Assembly: GCA_034509495.1 (NCBI GenBank)
Contig: CM067508.1
Coordinates: 20,266,003-20,330,002 of the forward strand
DNA from: Acestrorhynchus altus
Taxonomy: Eukaryota; Chordata; Actinopteri; Characiformes; Acestrorhynchidae
Direction of reading: 5' to 3'
DNA: 64,000 bases
Part shown: positions 22,500 to 32,960 of the stretch, piece after piece
Layout of the letters: each line of letters begins with the position of its first letter
Numbering within the stretch: position 1 is the first letter of the stretch
Position numbers and translations under genes: made by a program
The notes under the pieces: model-generated
Told to the model about the DNA's origin: nothing
Database searches by the model: none
Seen by the model: only the letters and a program-made list of their open reading frames with translations

Positions 22500-23150
22500 G
22501 TCAATTCGGTAACCAATCAGAATCTCCATTTCAACTAGGGGGTGGTGCAACTGTGAGTCAAATTCTAGAGGAACAAACCAAAATTCCATGTCCACCATTG
22601 GAAGGACTACAGGGATAGTCTGCAGTAGAACTGATCAAAACCTGCTTTTCAGCTAAAGGGTGGAGCAACAGCGTCAGAACCAATCAAAACCTCCCTTTCA
22701 TCTAGAGGGTGGGTCAGTTAGAGGCTAATTCTGGCACAACAAACCAAAAGCTTAATTTCCATTAGGGGTGGTACTACAGGCAGTCAATGTCTTGTCCAGA
22801 ACCAGTTGAAATTTCATTATCAGTTTGAGGTTGGGAAAACCGATAATTCTATTAGAACCAGCCAAAATCTCAATTTCAGCTAACAGGTGGGACAACAGTG
22901 TCAGAACCAATCCAAATCTCAGTTTCTGCTAGGGAGTGGCACAATAGAGAGTAAAATTCTGGCAGAACAAACCAAAATCTCCATTTCTGATATTGGCAGA
23001 ACTATAAGCAATCAATATGGCAGAACCAATCATTTCAACTATAAAGAGAGACAAATGTGTCACTGGCAAAACAGTCAAATTCAAGCAGAACAAACCAAAA
23101 TATCCCTTTCAGCTTGGTGTAGGTGAGAGAGTCAAAATCAGTGGCACAAG
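22500..23150. repeat. Decayed minisatellite, about 11 units of 49-65 bp
   Basis: Units begin near 22,512, 22,572, 22,626, 22,677, 22,736, 22,799, 22,855, 22,904, 22,965, 23,023 and 23,089. Each opens gaaccaatcaaaatctcc or a variant, continues atttcagctaggggtggg.caaca and ends gtcaaattctggca. Units have drifted substantially, so the array is old. Open frames through it are low-complexity and not conserved proteins. Confidence 0.85.
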
Positions 23151-24149
23151 TAAGAAAAAAGTTGATGCAATACTTGATTTGAATATGTTCTTTAATTCCG
23201 ACATAAAACACACTAGTGTAGTCTTTATTTTCATCGTTTACTCACTCTTGGCATTGAGTGTGCTGATGTCATATATTTTATTGATGTGATAATGATGTAT
23301 GCATTTGAGTCCAGTAAATTTAGATCATCACTTTTTTCAGTGTGCTACCATTTGGCTGGTACTCCACCTGCTTGGAACCAATGAGCTCAGGACATTTTTA
23401 CAGTCTGAAGATGACGCCTCGTTCTGAGTAAAGCACCTACCTATCACACAGATGATCCACAGCTGAGGAAACTTTTATGGCAGACATTAAAGGCCCTCTG
23501 CAAGGGCCTGAGTGTCTGTCCAACAAACACTCAGAGTGGAGGATTTTATTGGCTGGTTTAAAGTGTAACATGCACGCTGGAGTGATAGTCATTGAGAGGG
23601 ACTCAGTGTGCCAAAAAGAGCTGATGTTTACAGCTGGAGAAGTGTAAACTCGGGTGGTAAGTTATGTGAGTGTTAACTGTTAGCATTGTTTACCCAATAA
23701 AATCTATTTTAAGGCGAGTGTACAGCAATATATTTATTAAGAACATGACTGGGTGCTGTGGTCTGAACGTTTTAGGCAGAGCTATTGAATGTAATGAAGT
23801 TACTGTTTGAGCCACTGGGCCAAAGTTTAATGCACCTGAAGCCACTGCAGGGACAATATTTACATGTGTCATTATATTGGTCTGAACATATATACCAGCT
23901 TAAATTCAGAGTCAGAACAAAGGTTCAGCCATGCAAAGATGGTTAGGAGCCTTGCTGGTCAAGGTTACATGGTCTCATCTCTCTCAAATCCCCATCATCT
24001 AGTCAGGGAATTGAGTCATCCAAGTTCGGTAGCATGGTTGAGTAGTGAGTAGTATAGTGTGTAAGAACACCTTCATCCAAATGGTACACTAGGGTTCCAT
24101 TCCCCTTTCAGCTAACCCAAGCACACTACACTAGGTCACTTGATTCTGC
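23151..24149. other. Unique sequence, no gene recognised
   Basis: No coding signal or repeat-family match is seen. Confidence 0.45.
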
Positions 24150-24580
24150 TTGATAAGCCGGAAAAACTTGTAGCTCTACCTTCACTTAGTTTAGATCCTA
24201 TCTGACTGATCTCTACCAGGGTGTTTATTTAAATTAGTAATGAGTAAAATATGGTGTTTCACAAGGGTCTGTCCAGGATCTGTTATTGTTCACTCTTCAT
24301 ACACTGCTGTTGGGTAAAGTAATCGGTAACCATCGTATTGAGTTGCATTGCTATGCTGATGACACCAAGGTCTGTATGTCAGATAAACCAAATGAGAATC
24401 ACTATGTCCGTAAAGTAACAAACTTCAACTTTCTCTTGTTAAAGTCTGATAAACTTTATCAAACTTTGTCTTATTGCACTTTTGCAATAATCTCGATGGG
24501 TTCTTAGTCATACCACCCTAAAAATCCTAGGGGTTGTTTTTGACTGTTCTCAGTCTAGTCTGGTAGTGCTACACTGGGAC
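24150..24580 (+). pseudogene. LINE reverse transcriptase fragment (RT motifs B and C)
   Basis: A plus-strand frame reads GVSQGSVQDLLLFTLHTL (24,252-24,305; compare the usual GVPQGS motif) followed by NHRIELHCYADDTKV (about 24,327-24,371), which holds an intact YADD active-site box. Upstream, a SSYLSDRY-like relic precedes it. After a frameshift LGVVFDCS (24,528) matches the region downstream of the RT. The element is truncated on both sides and substituted (VQD for VLG). It belongs to a fish non-LTR family; the 3' tail at 61.0 kb may be from the same family. Confidence 0.8.
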
Positions 24581-24624
24581 AGGTCTGTTCTTTCTGCGGT
24601 GGAGACACAGGGCCCACACACATC

Positions 24625-24905
24625 GGCCCACTGCCTGTCCGTCAGGCCAGTTGCCACGGAAACGACCCATCAGACGTGACTTACTGCTGGCATCGATATC
24701 CTGTGCATAAAACGCTGGCGTGAACGATATGCCCCCTGTTTTAGAGTGGCTCGTAAAGCTAAATGATAGTTGAAGGGGAAGAGAGAGGGAGGGGCTGAGG
24801 AGAGCGAGTGTCGTTAATGTAGCTGCAGAGGGATATAAATAAAAGCTCAGCAGCTCCTAATGCAACCATGAGCAGAGAGAGAGAGAAAAAAGTGAGCGAG
24901 TGAGT

Positions 24906-24950
<45 letters not shown>

Positions 24951-25150
24951 CATGGAAACACTGAGTCCCCTCCATTGAGCACTAAGCGATCCCTCAAGTG
25001 AATTTATGTGAATTGTCCAAGTCCAGAGTGTCGGGCTTGCCGCTGTAAATAGCCGGCCATCTCCTGTGACATTGCCAAGCTGCCAATAAAACTGTCAGAC
25101 ATGCAGTGCCAAGCTGATGAGCCTTCAGGACAACCCCAACCAGCCATTAA
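24625..25150. promoter_or_regulatory. Candidate conserved non-coding island around a (GA)n
   Basis: Two complex blocks (24,625-24,880 and 24,960-25,150) flank a (GA)n at 24,911-24,950. They contain catcgatatcctgtgcataaaacg, gggatataaataaaag (a TATA-like word with no adjacent gene) and gccaataaaactgtcagaca. No ORF or transposon. The TATA-like word alone is not enough to call a promoter. Confidence 0.25.
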
Positions 25151-25244
25151 GTTATCAGGTTTCAGAGTTGTGTGTGTGTGTATGAGAGATGGGTGGGCGT
25201 GTTAGTGTGGTATGTGTGTGACAGTGGTATGTAAACAGTATAGG

Positions 25245-25488
25245 ATATACTGCACGCTTTTTGTCCAGATGTTTGCGGACACCCCTTTTATTGAATGCAT
25301 TCAGCTACTTTAAGTTGTACATGCATACACCTCATCTATCTAGACCCTGTGGATGAGTACTGCGAATAGAATAGGCAGTGATAGAGAGCATATAAACATG
25401 CACCTATTGGTAACATGTCTAATGCCAGGTGTGTTTGCCCCCAGAATTGAGCTGTGGAGCAGTGGAACTGTGTTTTCTGGAATGAATC
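25245..25488 (+). mobile_element. MITE-1, left half
   Basis: ttgtccagatgtttgcggacaccc, gaatgcattcagct, agagagcatataaacatgcacc, gtctaatgccagg and gagctgtggagcagtggaac match the family in order, and the match stops abruptly at about 25,488 where a Tc1-like fragment begins. Confidence 0.8.
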
Positions 25489-25588
25489 TGATTTCTAATT
25501 GCTCTGACCCCTTCCCAGATTCATCTGCATCTACAACCTTTCTGAAGGTCTCAGAGAGCTTTTTGGATCTGGTTATGGTGCCATTCAA
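25489..25588 (-). pseudogene. Tc1-like transposase N-terminal fragment (family d)
   Basis: On the minus strand the frame reads TRSKKLSETFRKVVDADESG then KGSEQ, the start of a Tc1-like transposase (canonical MxxxKELSExxRxxIVxxxxxGKG helix-turn-helix opening). The match ends at about 25,490 exactly where the MITE-1 half-copy ends, so a recombination or insertion joined the two. No catalytic domain remains. Confidence 0.7.
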
Positions 25589-25684
25589 TCAAAACAATCA
25601 AATTAACCAAACAAACAAACAAACAACAAATAATAATAATAATAATACAAACAAACAAACAAACAAACCAATAAATAAATAAAT
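25589..25684. repeat. Compound (AAAC)n (AAT)n (AAAC)n (AAAT)n microsatellite
   Basis: Four successive A-rich simple repeat types in about 90 bp, next to the transposase fragment. Confidence 0.93.
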
Positions 25685-25879
25685 GTCTGAAGTTTTAAAT
25701 AAGACAGACTCCTCCAAAATCATCTCTAACCAGGATGTAATCATTTGTAGCTGATGATGGTGCACTTGATGAGGGTTTTTTTCTATTAATTACATTTTAC
25801 AAATAATTTTTAAAGAAATTTGTTCAATTTTAAATTTATATACATTATCACATCCATCTATAAGCATTGTTCAACAGGA

Positions 25880-26200
25880 CGTAGTACTGTGTCCTATGAC
25901 TTGCATTGACTGTGGATGTTTGATGTCACCTGTCTGTTTACACTAACGATTCTAGTTGCGCTGTGCACTGTGCACTATGAAGTATTCCCAGTATACACGT
26001 GACACTGTGGATCAAGGAATGTTAAATTCATGCATAACCAAATGGAATGTTCCATTCATCTGGCACCCACTATCATGCATCTGCATCAGCATCACCTTGC
26101 CACAATGTTGGCATGTTGGCCAGTGTTCAACCTCATTTACAAGATAACACCTCACAACTCCATATATGCAACACCCACATGTATGGGTGTTCCCAAGCAA
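25880..26200 (+). repeat. Dispersed repeat family X, copy 3
   Basis: Longest copy: actatgaagtattcccagtatac, gtgacactgtggat, ccattcatctggcaccca, atgttggccagtgttcaacctc and ataacacctcacaac align with the two copies at 480-1,130. It is non-coding and unclassified. Confidence 0.6.
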
Positions 26201-26323
26201 CATCATCAAAATGAATACATCAAAATTAATTGACATATCGCTGTTCCATGACTTGTATGTATATGAGACTAGATACATGCTTGAGTGGTGCACATTTTCT
26301 ATGTGTATGTGTTAGTAAGAAAT

Positions 26324-26324
<1 letters not shown>

Positions 26325-26364
<40 letters not shown>
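26325..26364. repeat. (GA)n microsatellite
   Basis: Perfect run of about 40 bp. Confidence 0.96.
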
Positions 26365-26366
<2 letters not shown>

Positions 26367-26749
26367 AAGAAGCTGTGGTCATCTGGTTTCTCAGCCTGCG
26401 TTTAAATATAGATGCTCATGTAAAGGAAGTGAGGTGAAAGCTCAAGCGGTGTGTCTTACGCTCACCTGTGTTTACACAGTAGCCTCTCCACTTCCTCCTC
26501 CTTAGTACAATTACACACACGCACACACATACACACGCACTCTGACTCGCAGCATAGGCACACGCACACACATACACACACAAATGGACCACATCACATC
26601 TTCAGACTACCGTAGTCTGGACTGACACTTCATAACATTAACACGTCATAACAGCTCAAGTATTAGAGACACAGACTCCGTAAGAAAGGCTCTGAAAATA
26701 ATTGTCTCAGAAAATATCACAGTTTTATGGTAGCACAGAATACACGATT

Positions 26750-27030
26750 TGGAAACCCTCCAGCACTGAGCTGTGGAGCAGTGGAACTGTGTTCTGTGGA
26801 AGCTGCTCCATCCAATATTTCTGAGATGACTTGTGGAATCATCCAACATCCTGAACCCACTAAAAATGCTTTGCTCTTGTTGCTGAATGCAATTAAATTT
26901 CCACAGCAATGTTTTAAAATCTAGTAGAAGATTTCCTTGGACAGTAGAGGGAAAAAAAGCTCTTTAATATGCTTGATTTCAGGAGAAACAGTCAATGAGC
27001 AGGTGTCCTATACTTTTGTCCATACAGTGT
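26750..27030 (+). mobile_element. MITE-1, right half
   Basis: ccagcactgagctgtggagc, agtggaactgtgttct, tccaacatcctgaaccc, tttgctcttgttgctgaatgc, aaatctagtagaag, cttggacagtagag and the terminus caggtgtcctatacttttgtcc. It begins within the element, so its left half is missing. It is complementary in extent to the left-half copy 1.3 kb upstream. Confidence 0.83.
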
Positions 27031-27351
27031 TTATGTACATTTTTGGACCATTTTATACCAATTCATTAAGTGCAGTAGAGACTAAACACTGGTGCCTAAG
27101 ATGAAGAAATGAACAGCAGTCTGTAGACGGAGAGGTTCGACCCCTTTTACTGAGCACTTGAACAGGCATATCTATTTCTGACCAACCTTGAGCAGCTCTA
27201 CTGGACAGTGTCCCTGAGAGCGGCCTTTCATAAAGTATGAACTGAGGCATGAGCAGAGGAGAACGAGAAGAGAACAGAGTGTCTCTGCTGTTGTTCAGCA
27301 TACTCTGACCTCACAGAGAAGAGGAAAGCAGAGCAGACAGGAGAAACAGGG

Positions 27352-27427
27352 ATGAACTCACTTTTTTTGCTGTTAATCTTTCTCTCTTTCCTTCAAAATC
27401 TTTTCCTCTCCCTTTCTGTCATTGATT

Positions 27428-27472
<45 letters not shown>

Positions 27473-27849
27473 TATCTCTCTGCTCCCTCTATCATTCCCA
27501 CATCTTTTTTCTCTTTTCCCTTATCTCACGTTCACTTTTTTCTTTCTCTCCCCTCCCTCTTTTGATCTGTCCCCCTCTGCCTCTATCTCTAGACTTTATT
27601 TTCCTTATTTTCTCCCTCCTTTCCCCCCTCTCTCTACTTCTATGTGTATTTCTCCTTCATCTCTTTCACTTTTTTCTTACACCCTCCTTCTTTTGCACAC
27701 TCTCTCCCCTATCACTCTCTCTTGTCCTCCCTTTTTAGGCTTTCATCTTCTTCTCTCTCTCTCACTTTTTTACTCTCTACCCCCCTTTTCTTATCTCCAC
27801 AGACTTCTTTCCCACCTTTGCTCTTTCATTCTCTCTCCTAGTCTAAGCT

Positions 27850-27901
<52 letters not shown>

Positions 27902-27911
27902 TCTCTCTCTC
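27352..27911. repeat. 560-bp polypyrimidine tract with (CT)n runs
   Basis: Almost purine-free plus strand, containing perfect (CT)n at about 27,430-27,466 and 27,853-27,898, and ending at the assembly gap. Reading frames through it are Ser/Leu/Phe low complexity and not genes. Confidence 0.92.
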
Positions 27912-28293
27912 NNNNNNNNNNNNNNNNNNNNNNNNNNNNNNNNNNNNNNNNNNNNNNNNNNNNNNNNNNNNNNNNNNNNNNNNNNNNNNNNNNNNNNNNN
28001 NNNNNNNNNNNNNNNNNNNNNNNNNNNNNNNNNNNNNNNNNNNNNNNNNNNNNNNNNNNNNNNNNNNNNNNNNNNNNNNNNNNNNNNNNNNNNNNNNNNN
28101 NNNNNNNNNNNNNNNNNNNNNNNNNNNNNNNNNNNNNNNNNNNNNNNNNNNNNNNNNNNNNNNNNNNNNNNNNNNNNNNNNNNNNNNNNNNNNNNNNNNN
28201 NNNNNNNNNNNNNNNNNNNNNNNNNNNNNNNNNNNNNNNNNNNNNNNNNNNNNNNNNNNNNNNNNNNNNNNNNNNNNNNNNNNNNNNNNNNNN
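27912..28293. other. Assembly gap (N run)
   Basis: 382 unknown bases. It sits between a (CT)n-rich tract and a minisatellite, so it is most likely unresolved tandem repeat; the true length is unknown. Confidence 0.99.
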
Positions 28294-28590
28294 TTAGAAA
28301 CACCCCTCTTATACCTCCACTCACTGGCCACTTTATTAGAAACACCACCTTATACCTCTACTCAGTGGCCACTTTGTTAGAAACACCCACCTTATACCTC
28401 CACTCAGTGGCCACTTTATTAGAAACACCACCTTATACCTCTACTCAGTGGCCACTTTATTAGAAACACCACCTTATACCTCTACTCAGTGGCCACTTTA
28501 TTAGAAACACCACCTTATACCTCCACTCACTGGCCACTTTATTAGAAACACCACCTTATAACTCTACTCTCTGGCCACTGTGTTAGAAAC
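28294..28590. repeat. 41-42 bp minisatellite, about 7 units
   Basis: Units read ttagaaacaccaccttatac / ctctactcagtggccacttta with few differences; one unit differs by an inserted c and the last is more diverged. The array is cut by the gap on its left. The word cactggccactttattag resembles the terminus of a fish Tc1-like transposon (recollection), which suggests how the unit may have arisen. Confidence 0.93.
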
Positions 28591-28601
28591 AATAGTGAGC
28601 C

Positions 28602-28603
<2 letters not shown>

Positions 28604-28641
<38 letters not shown>

Positions 28642-28693
28642 TCTGTTTGTGCTTTGCTAGCATCTATAGAGGGCAGTGTTTCCTTAGACTAAA

Positions 28694-28735
<42 letters not shown>

Positions 28736-28775
28736 TTTCTCTCTCTCTCACTGTCTCTCTCTCTCTCTCACACTC

Positions 28776-28814
<39 letters not shown>

Positions 28815-28815
28815 G
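28604..28815. repeat. (GT)n and interrupted (CT)n microsatellites
   Basis: (GT)n at 28,604-28,637 and a broken (CT)n at about 28,698-28,811. Confidence 0.95.
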
Positions 28816-28824
28816 AGAGCATAA

Positions 28825-29050
28825 AGGGAATTCATTTCAGCTCAGTCGATTAAAGCGAGTGTTATTATTATCGCTGTTGCTCTCCGGCTCTCAGCAAGTA
28901 ATTATTCCACAACTAGCGGGATCACCTTCTCCTGCTCTAATTAATTAAACCACACCATCACATCTCCACAGCGACCGCCGGCCAGGCTAATTAAAAAACG
29001 TGCTGCTGTCGTCACTGTGATCCCACTCCAAGGACAAGTGAACGGGCCTG
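28825..29050. promoter_or_regulatory. Candidate conserved non-coding element with TAATTA words
   Basis: Compact complex sequence containing gttattattatcgc, gcaagtaattattcc, ctctaattaattaaacc (28,936-28,952) and ggctaattaaaaaacg. It has no open frame or repeat. Clustered TAATTA motifs are typical of homeodomain-bound enhancers, but this is a composition-based guess. Confidence 0.38.
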
Positions 29051-30528
29051 GAGAGAAGGCTACGAAGGTCGTCACAGGTTGAGAGATGCTGCAAGACCAC
29101 ATTTCTGAGGACCACTAGCCACCTGATTCCGAATGTGTGTTAAAGTGCCTTATCAACTCATTTAGATCCAGCACGGTCTAAATGCCTTTATATGCACTAT
29201 TTTTCAATCATAATCTGTGTACAAACAGTCCTGCACTCATTTTACCAAACAACTCTGTTATGTTGGTTGTTATTCTCCATTCTTCCACAACATTTAAGGT
29301 CAGGACTTTAAACATTAATGTTATTATTTTTTAAACGTCCTTTGATAGAACGACTTGTGTGCTTGTCTTGCTTGCATGAGGTTCAGTCCACAGATGGCTG
29401 TCAGTTTTCCTTTTTTACAGAATTTGCTGATGTATTTCAGACAAACCATCATGGCCCAGATGCACCAAAGTAGGCCCAACCCATTATACTAGCATCACCA
29501 TGCTGGAAATCAGTGTTCACCCTTCTCCAAAAACATCAACAATTCTTCATTTCTTTTTCTATTGTCCTGAGAAATCTCATTTGCTTATATATACTCCCAA
29601 ACCCATGTTGTGAAGATACAACTTTGTTTTAATTAAACAAGGCACACACTTGCCTTGTTAATGTTAATACCAAAGGTACACATACTTCACAACACTGGAT
29701 CATTTTTCTCAATAAATAAATAAGCAAACAAAGTATTTTTGTTTGATTTGGTTCTCCTTATGTACTTTTAGGAAAATCTGATCCACCACTGTATCTTTCA
29801 TGCATCCCACAACTAAGACAACAATAGCAGACTTTGCCCTCCAGCCATAATAGTCAAGCAACAGCCAAAACATTAGGCAATGTTACAGGTTATATTAATC
29901 CCATGGGTACACACTGCTAGGAAACTTTCAATATTAACTTGAGCAGCTCAGTTTTAAACACAGGGTGTCTGTGTTTCATGCACCTGTGTGCAGTTTAGGA
30001 TGCTGTGCAAATATCAGCACTAATGTGAGATATGTTGACTAACATGCTGTAAAAATGAGTTTTGGCTAATTTAAAAATGTTAGGTTTACCATGACTGCTT
30101 TGTTATGGGTGTTTTTGTCTTGTAAGCCCTGGTGTCGTTGCTAGGTTATGTGTGTATGTGGCAGAGTAATTCTTGAAGAGCTTTGGTCAGAGTGTCATTA
30201 TCGTACAATATTGGCAATACTGCAATGTCTCTCAGCTAATTACATTGCAGAGTTGGAACTAACTGTGGTATAATAGCATATAATGCATATCAAATGTGCA
30301 GCCAAACACATTGAGTTAAGCCAGGCTCTGCACTGTGCTGAATACTCAAGCAGTGTGTTACAGAGGACAGTTCACTCTCAGTCCAGGCACAATCAGGACT
30401 CTTGGCCCAGCAGGGCTGCAGCAGATAAGAGTGGGCTAAGCCATTTAGATAGCATTAAGATTTAAAGAGTGTCCCTCCACTACTGACCCTTGGGCTATGG
30501 AGTCAGAGCACTTAGTATTTCATTTGCT

Positions 30529-30530
<2 letters not shown>
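29051..30530. other. Unique sequence, no gene recognised
   Basis: No coding potential, tandem repeat or family match. The part around 29,430-29,600 hints at an old transposon but lacks diagnostic words. Confidence 0.45.
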
Positions 30531-30532
<2 letters not shown>

Positions 30533-30583
<51 letters not shown>

Positions 30584-30616
30584 TCTCGCTCTGGCTCTCT
30601 CTCTCTCTCTCTCTCA
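30533..30616. repeat. Interrupted (CT)n microsatellite
   Basis: About 80 bp of CT with gtct, cgct and ggct interruptions. Confidence 0.95.
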
Positions 30617-31049
30617 CTGATTTGTTCAAAAGTGGGGAACACACACAAGTTGTGGTTTTCTCAGGTTTTGCTGAAACCTGTACACAGATACATACAATAT
30701 CCTGAAGATGTACAAAAGACAAACCAGCAGACAAAAACACACACTAGTTTACACCAGGGGGTAAGAGAGGGGGGTAGATGGGCAGTGGAGGAGCCTAACA
30801 GGGAGGAAATGAGAACAAGTGAGTGAGAGTACAAATGTGTCTGTAAAAGAGAGGGAGAAAGAAAGGGAGAGAGAGAATCAGAGACAGACAGAAAGAGTGA
30901 GAGTGTGTCACCTCTTCCTGGCCCAGCTGCACCCCATCAGCCAGGCTGGAGCCAGAGAGAGGCCCAAGGAGGGAGAGCCAGGGCCAGGCCGTGTCACTCC
31001 AAATCACCCTGATCTTCCACAGCCCACCAGCATCCCACCCATCCACCCA

Positions 31050-31082
31050 CCTCCACACACACACACACTCACACACACACAT
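31050..31082. repeat. (CA)n microsatellite
   Basis: Short run with one interruption. Confidence 0.92.
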
Positions 31083-31089
31083 ACACATG

Positions 31090-31235
31090 GAGCACTGAGA
31101 ATCACTGCTGATTCCATCAAAAAGGGCCATTACTCTATTAGCCCAGCCTGCATTCATACCCTCCTTAATTAATTTACTCTCCCAATCACACAGACAGGGG
31201 TCAGCCACTGACAGACCCTCGAGCAGCTCCTCATG
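31090..31235. promoter_or_regulatory. Candidate conserved non-coding element
   Basis: A complex island with attactctattagcccagcc and ctccttaattaatttactc (31,160-31,178) between CA and GT microsatellites. No ORF or transposon. Low confidence because no alignment is possible here. Confidence 0.3.
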
Positions 31236-31282
31236 CGGTACAACACACAACCATCTCTGTCTATATCTGTCTATGACTCAAT

Positions 31283-31333
<51 letters not shown>

Positions 31334-31340
31334 TTGTGCA

Positions 31341-31416
<76 letters not shown>

Positions 31417-31740
31417 AGTCTGGAAAGGCATGTGAAGAGCATGGTGTGCCCACTGTATGTAACACCATCATTCACACTCACATGCACACACAAGGTAGCT
31501 GGATTATTCTGGAGTTTGTGTCACATAACCAAAGAGAGAGAAAAAAAGAGAGATTATTTAGAGAATGATGAAGGAAGATAGGAGGAGAAAAACAGACATA
31601 AAGGGAAATGAATAGAGGAAAAGGACAACAGCAGAAAGAGAGGAAGAAAAGAGAGAAAAAGGAGAGAGTGTGTGAAGTTCAACATAGGAAGGAAGATGAG
31701 AAGAGATAAAAAAGATAAAAGAGAGACATAGTGAGAGACA
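31283..31740. repeat. (GT)n, (GA)n and extended purine tract
   Basis: (GT)n at about 31,283-31,357 with interruptions, then (GA)n to 31,412. After about 100 bp of mixed sequence, a purine-rich tract runs from about 31,530 to 31,735. Confidence 0.93.
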
Positions 31741-32262
31741 TTCATACATACAGCTTGTTAAACATCTTTAGCATCTCTCTCTAGTGGTCAGACGTAGGAA
31801 CACACATAAAAACAGAAGGATTTGCACCAAAGCTCACTGCAAAAAACCTGTACTGACACCGGGATTCCAATGCCAACTTGTGATCAATAGCTTTATTTTA
31901 ATTACAAACCCAAAAGTCTGAGTAAAAAGTGCCTCCAATGGACTGCAGATTAAGTAAGAAGCACATCTAAATGACATGGAACGTTGTAGAGAATCAGATG
32001 GAACCATAAAAACACTACATTTCAAAACCCACCCCTAATCACCACTTTTCTGTGCTTCACATGTACACACAGAGCTCACATGCTTGCATGTGACTAGTCT
32101 TACACACACACACACACAAACACAGGGCTTTGATATGTAAATCAGATTACCATCCACCAACCTTGAAATAGTGACAGTGACGAGAAGGACTGGAGTACAC
32201 AGTCAAAAACGGCACATGGCAGGTGCACTATTATGCTGACATGGGGGTGGGGCTGTATACTG
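31741..32262. other. Unique sequence, no gene recognised
   Basis: No coding signal; a short (CA)n at about 32,103-32,118. Confidence 0.45.
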
Positions 32263-32263
32263 T

Positions 32264-32300
<37 letters not shown>

Positions 32301-32315
32301 TGAGAGAGAGAGAGA
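32264..32315. repeat. (GT)n then (GA)n
   Basis: (GT)n of about 33 bp passing into gagtgagagagagaga. Confidence 0.95.
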
Positions 32316-32544
32316 CTGCCACATACAGGTACAGGTGACCTGAGTAAATTTGCATGAAAACAGAAGCCCCAAGACTTTTCCAAATAAAACACTCAGTGTT
32401 GTTTGTTTTGTATAATAGGCACATGCTCGCGCACACACACACACAAACTACGCACACACACACACTTTGTCCAGCTTTCCTCTACCATCAGATTGGGAGT
32501 TATCGCGTGCCAGTTTCAGGGCATGTCTGATTAAGCACCTGTGA

Positions 32545-32573
32545 AATTTACCTGTGTGTGTCTGTGTGGGCGT

Positions 32574-32636
<63 letters not shown>

Positions 32637-32662
32637 TACATACATGTGTGTGTCTGTGTGTT
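32545..32662. repeat. TG / (CA)n / TG inverted block
   Basis: TG-rich sequence (32,552-32,570), a perfect (CA)n at 32,574-32,631, (CATA)3, then tgtgtgtgtctgtgtg. The outer TG arms are complementary to the central CA run. Confidence 0.93.
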
Positions 32663-32679
32663 TGCCTGCCCCCTGTTGC

Positions 32680-32960
32680 TGGGTTCTCAGAAAAGCGCTG
32701 TCGGCCAGGAAACCAATATCTCTGACCCACAAACGGAGCACAGCTGAAGGCGAGGGATAAGGAAGGTGCCGCATGCCAAGAGGCCAATTTCCAAATACAT
32801 GCTTTTAAAATTCCCACCTGCACAGATACAGGGAAAAGCACTTACTCCTGCGGAGAGGAGGCGAGAGGAGAGGAGAAGAGAGAAGATAAGAGAAAAGAAG
32901 AGGCTGACAAGCTCTGTCGAAATCTATCAGCACACTCGCGCCACTTAGCCTTGGTTGCAC
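32680..32960. other. Complex island, possible conserved non-coding sequence
   Basis: Unique sequence with aaccaatatctctgaccc and atacatgcttttaaaattccc, followed by a purine-rich patch at 32,855-32,900. No gene. Confidence 0.25.

Noticed and set aside
24828..24845. gggatataaataaaag as a TATA promoter
   Set aside because: No downstream gene, initiator or transcript evidence; such words are common in AT-rich sequence.
27426..28463. 345-codon plus-strand open frame
   Set aside because: It reads through (CT)n, the N gap and the 41-bp minisatellite; the long frame is produced by unknown bases and repeats, not by a gene.
28294..28590. CRISPR array
   Set aside because: The units are contiguous tandem copies without unique spacers, and the window is a vertebrate genome.
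30795..31250. 151-codon minus-strand frame
   Set aside because: It crosses CA and GA simple repeats and shows no recognisable domain; flanks lack splice-like structure.
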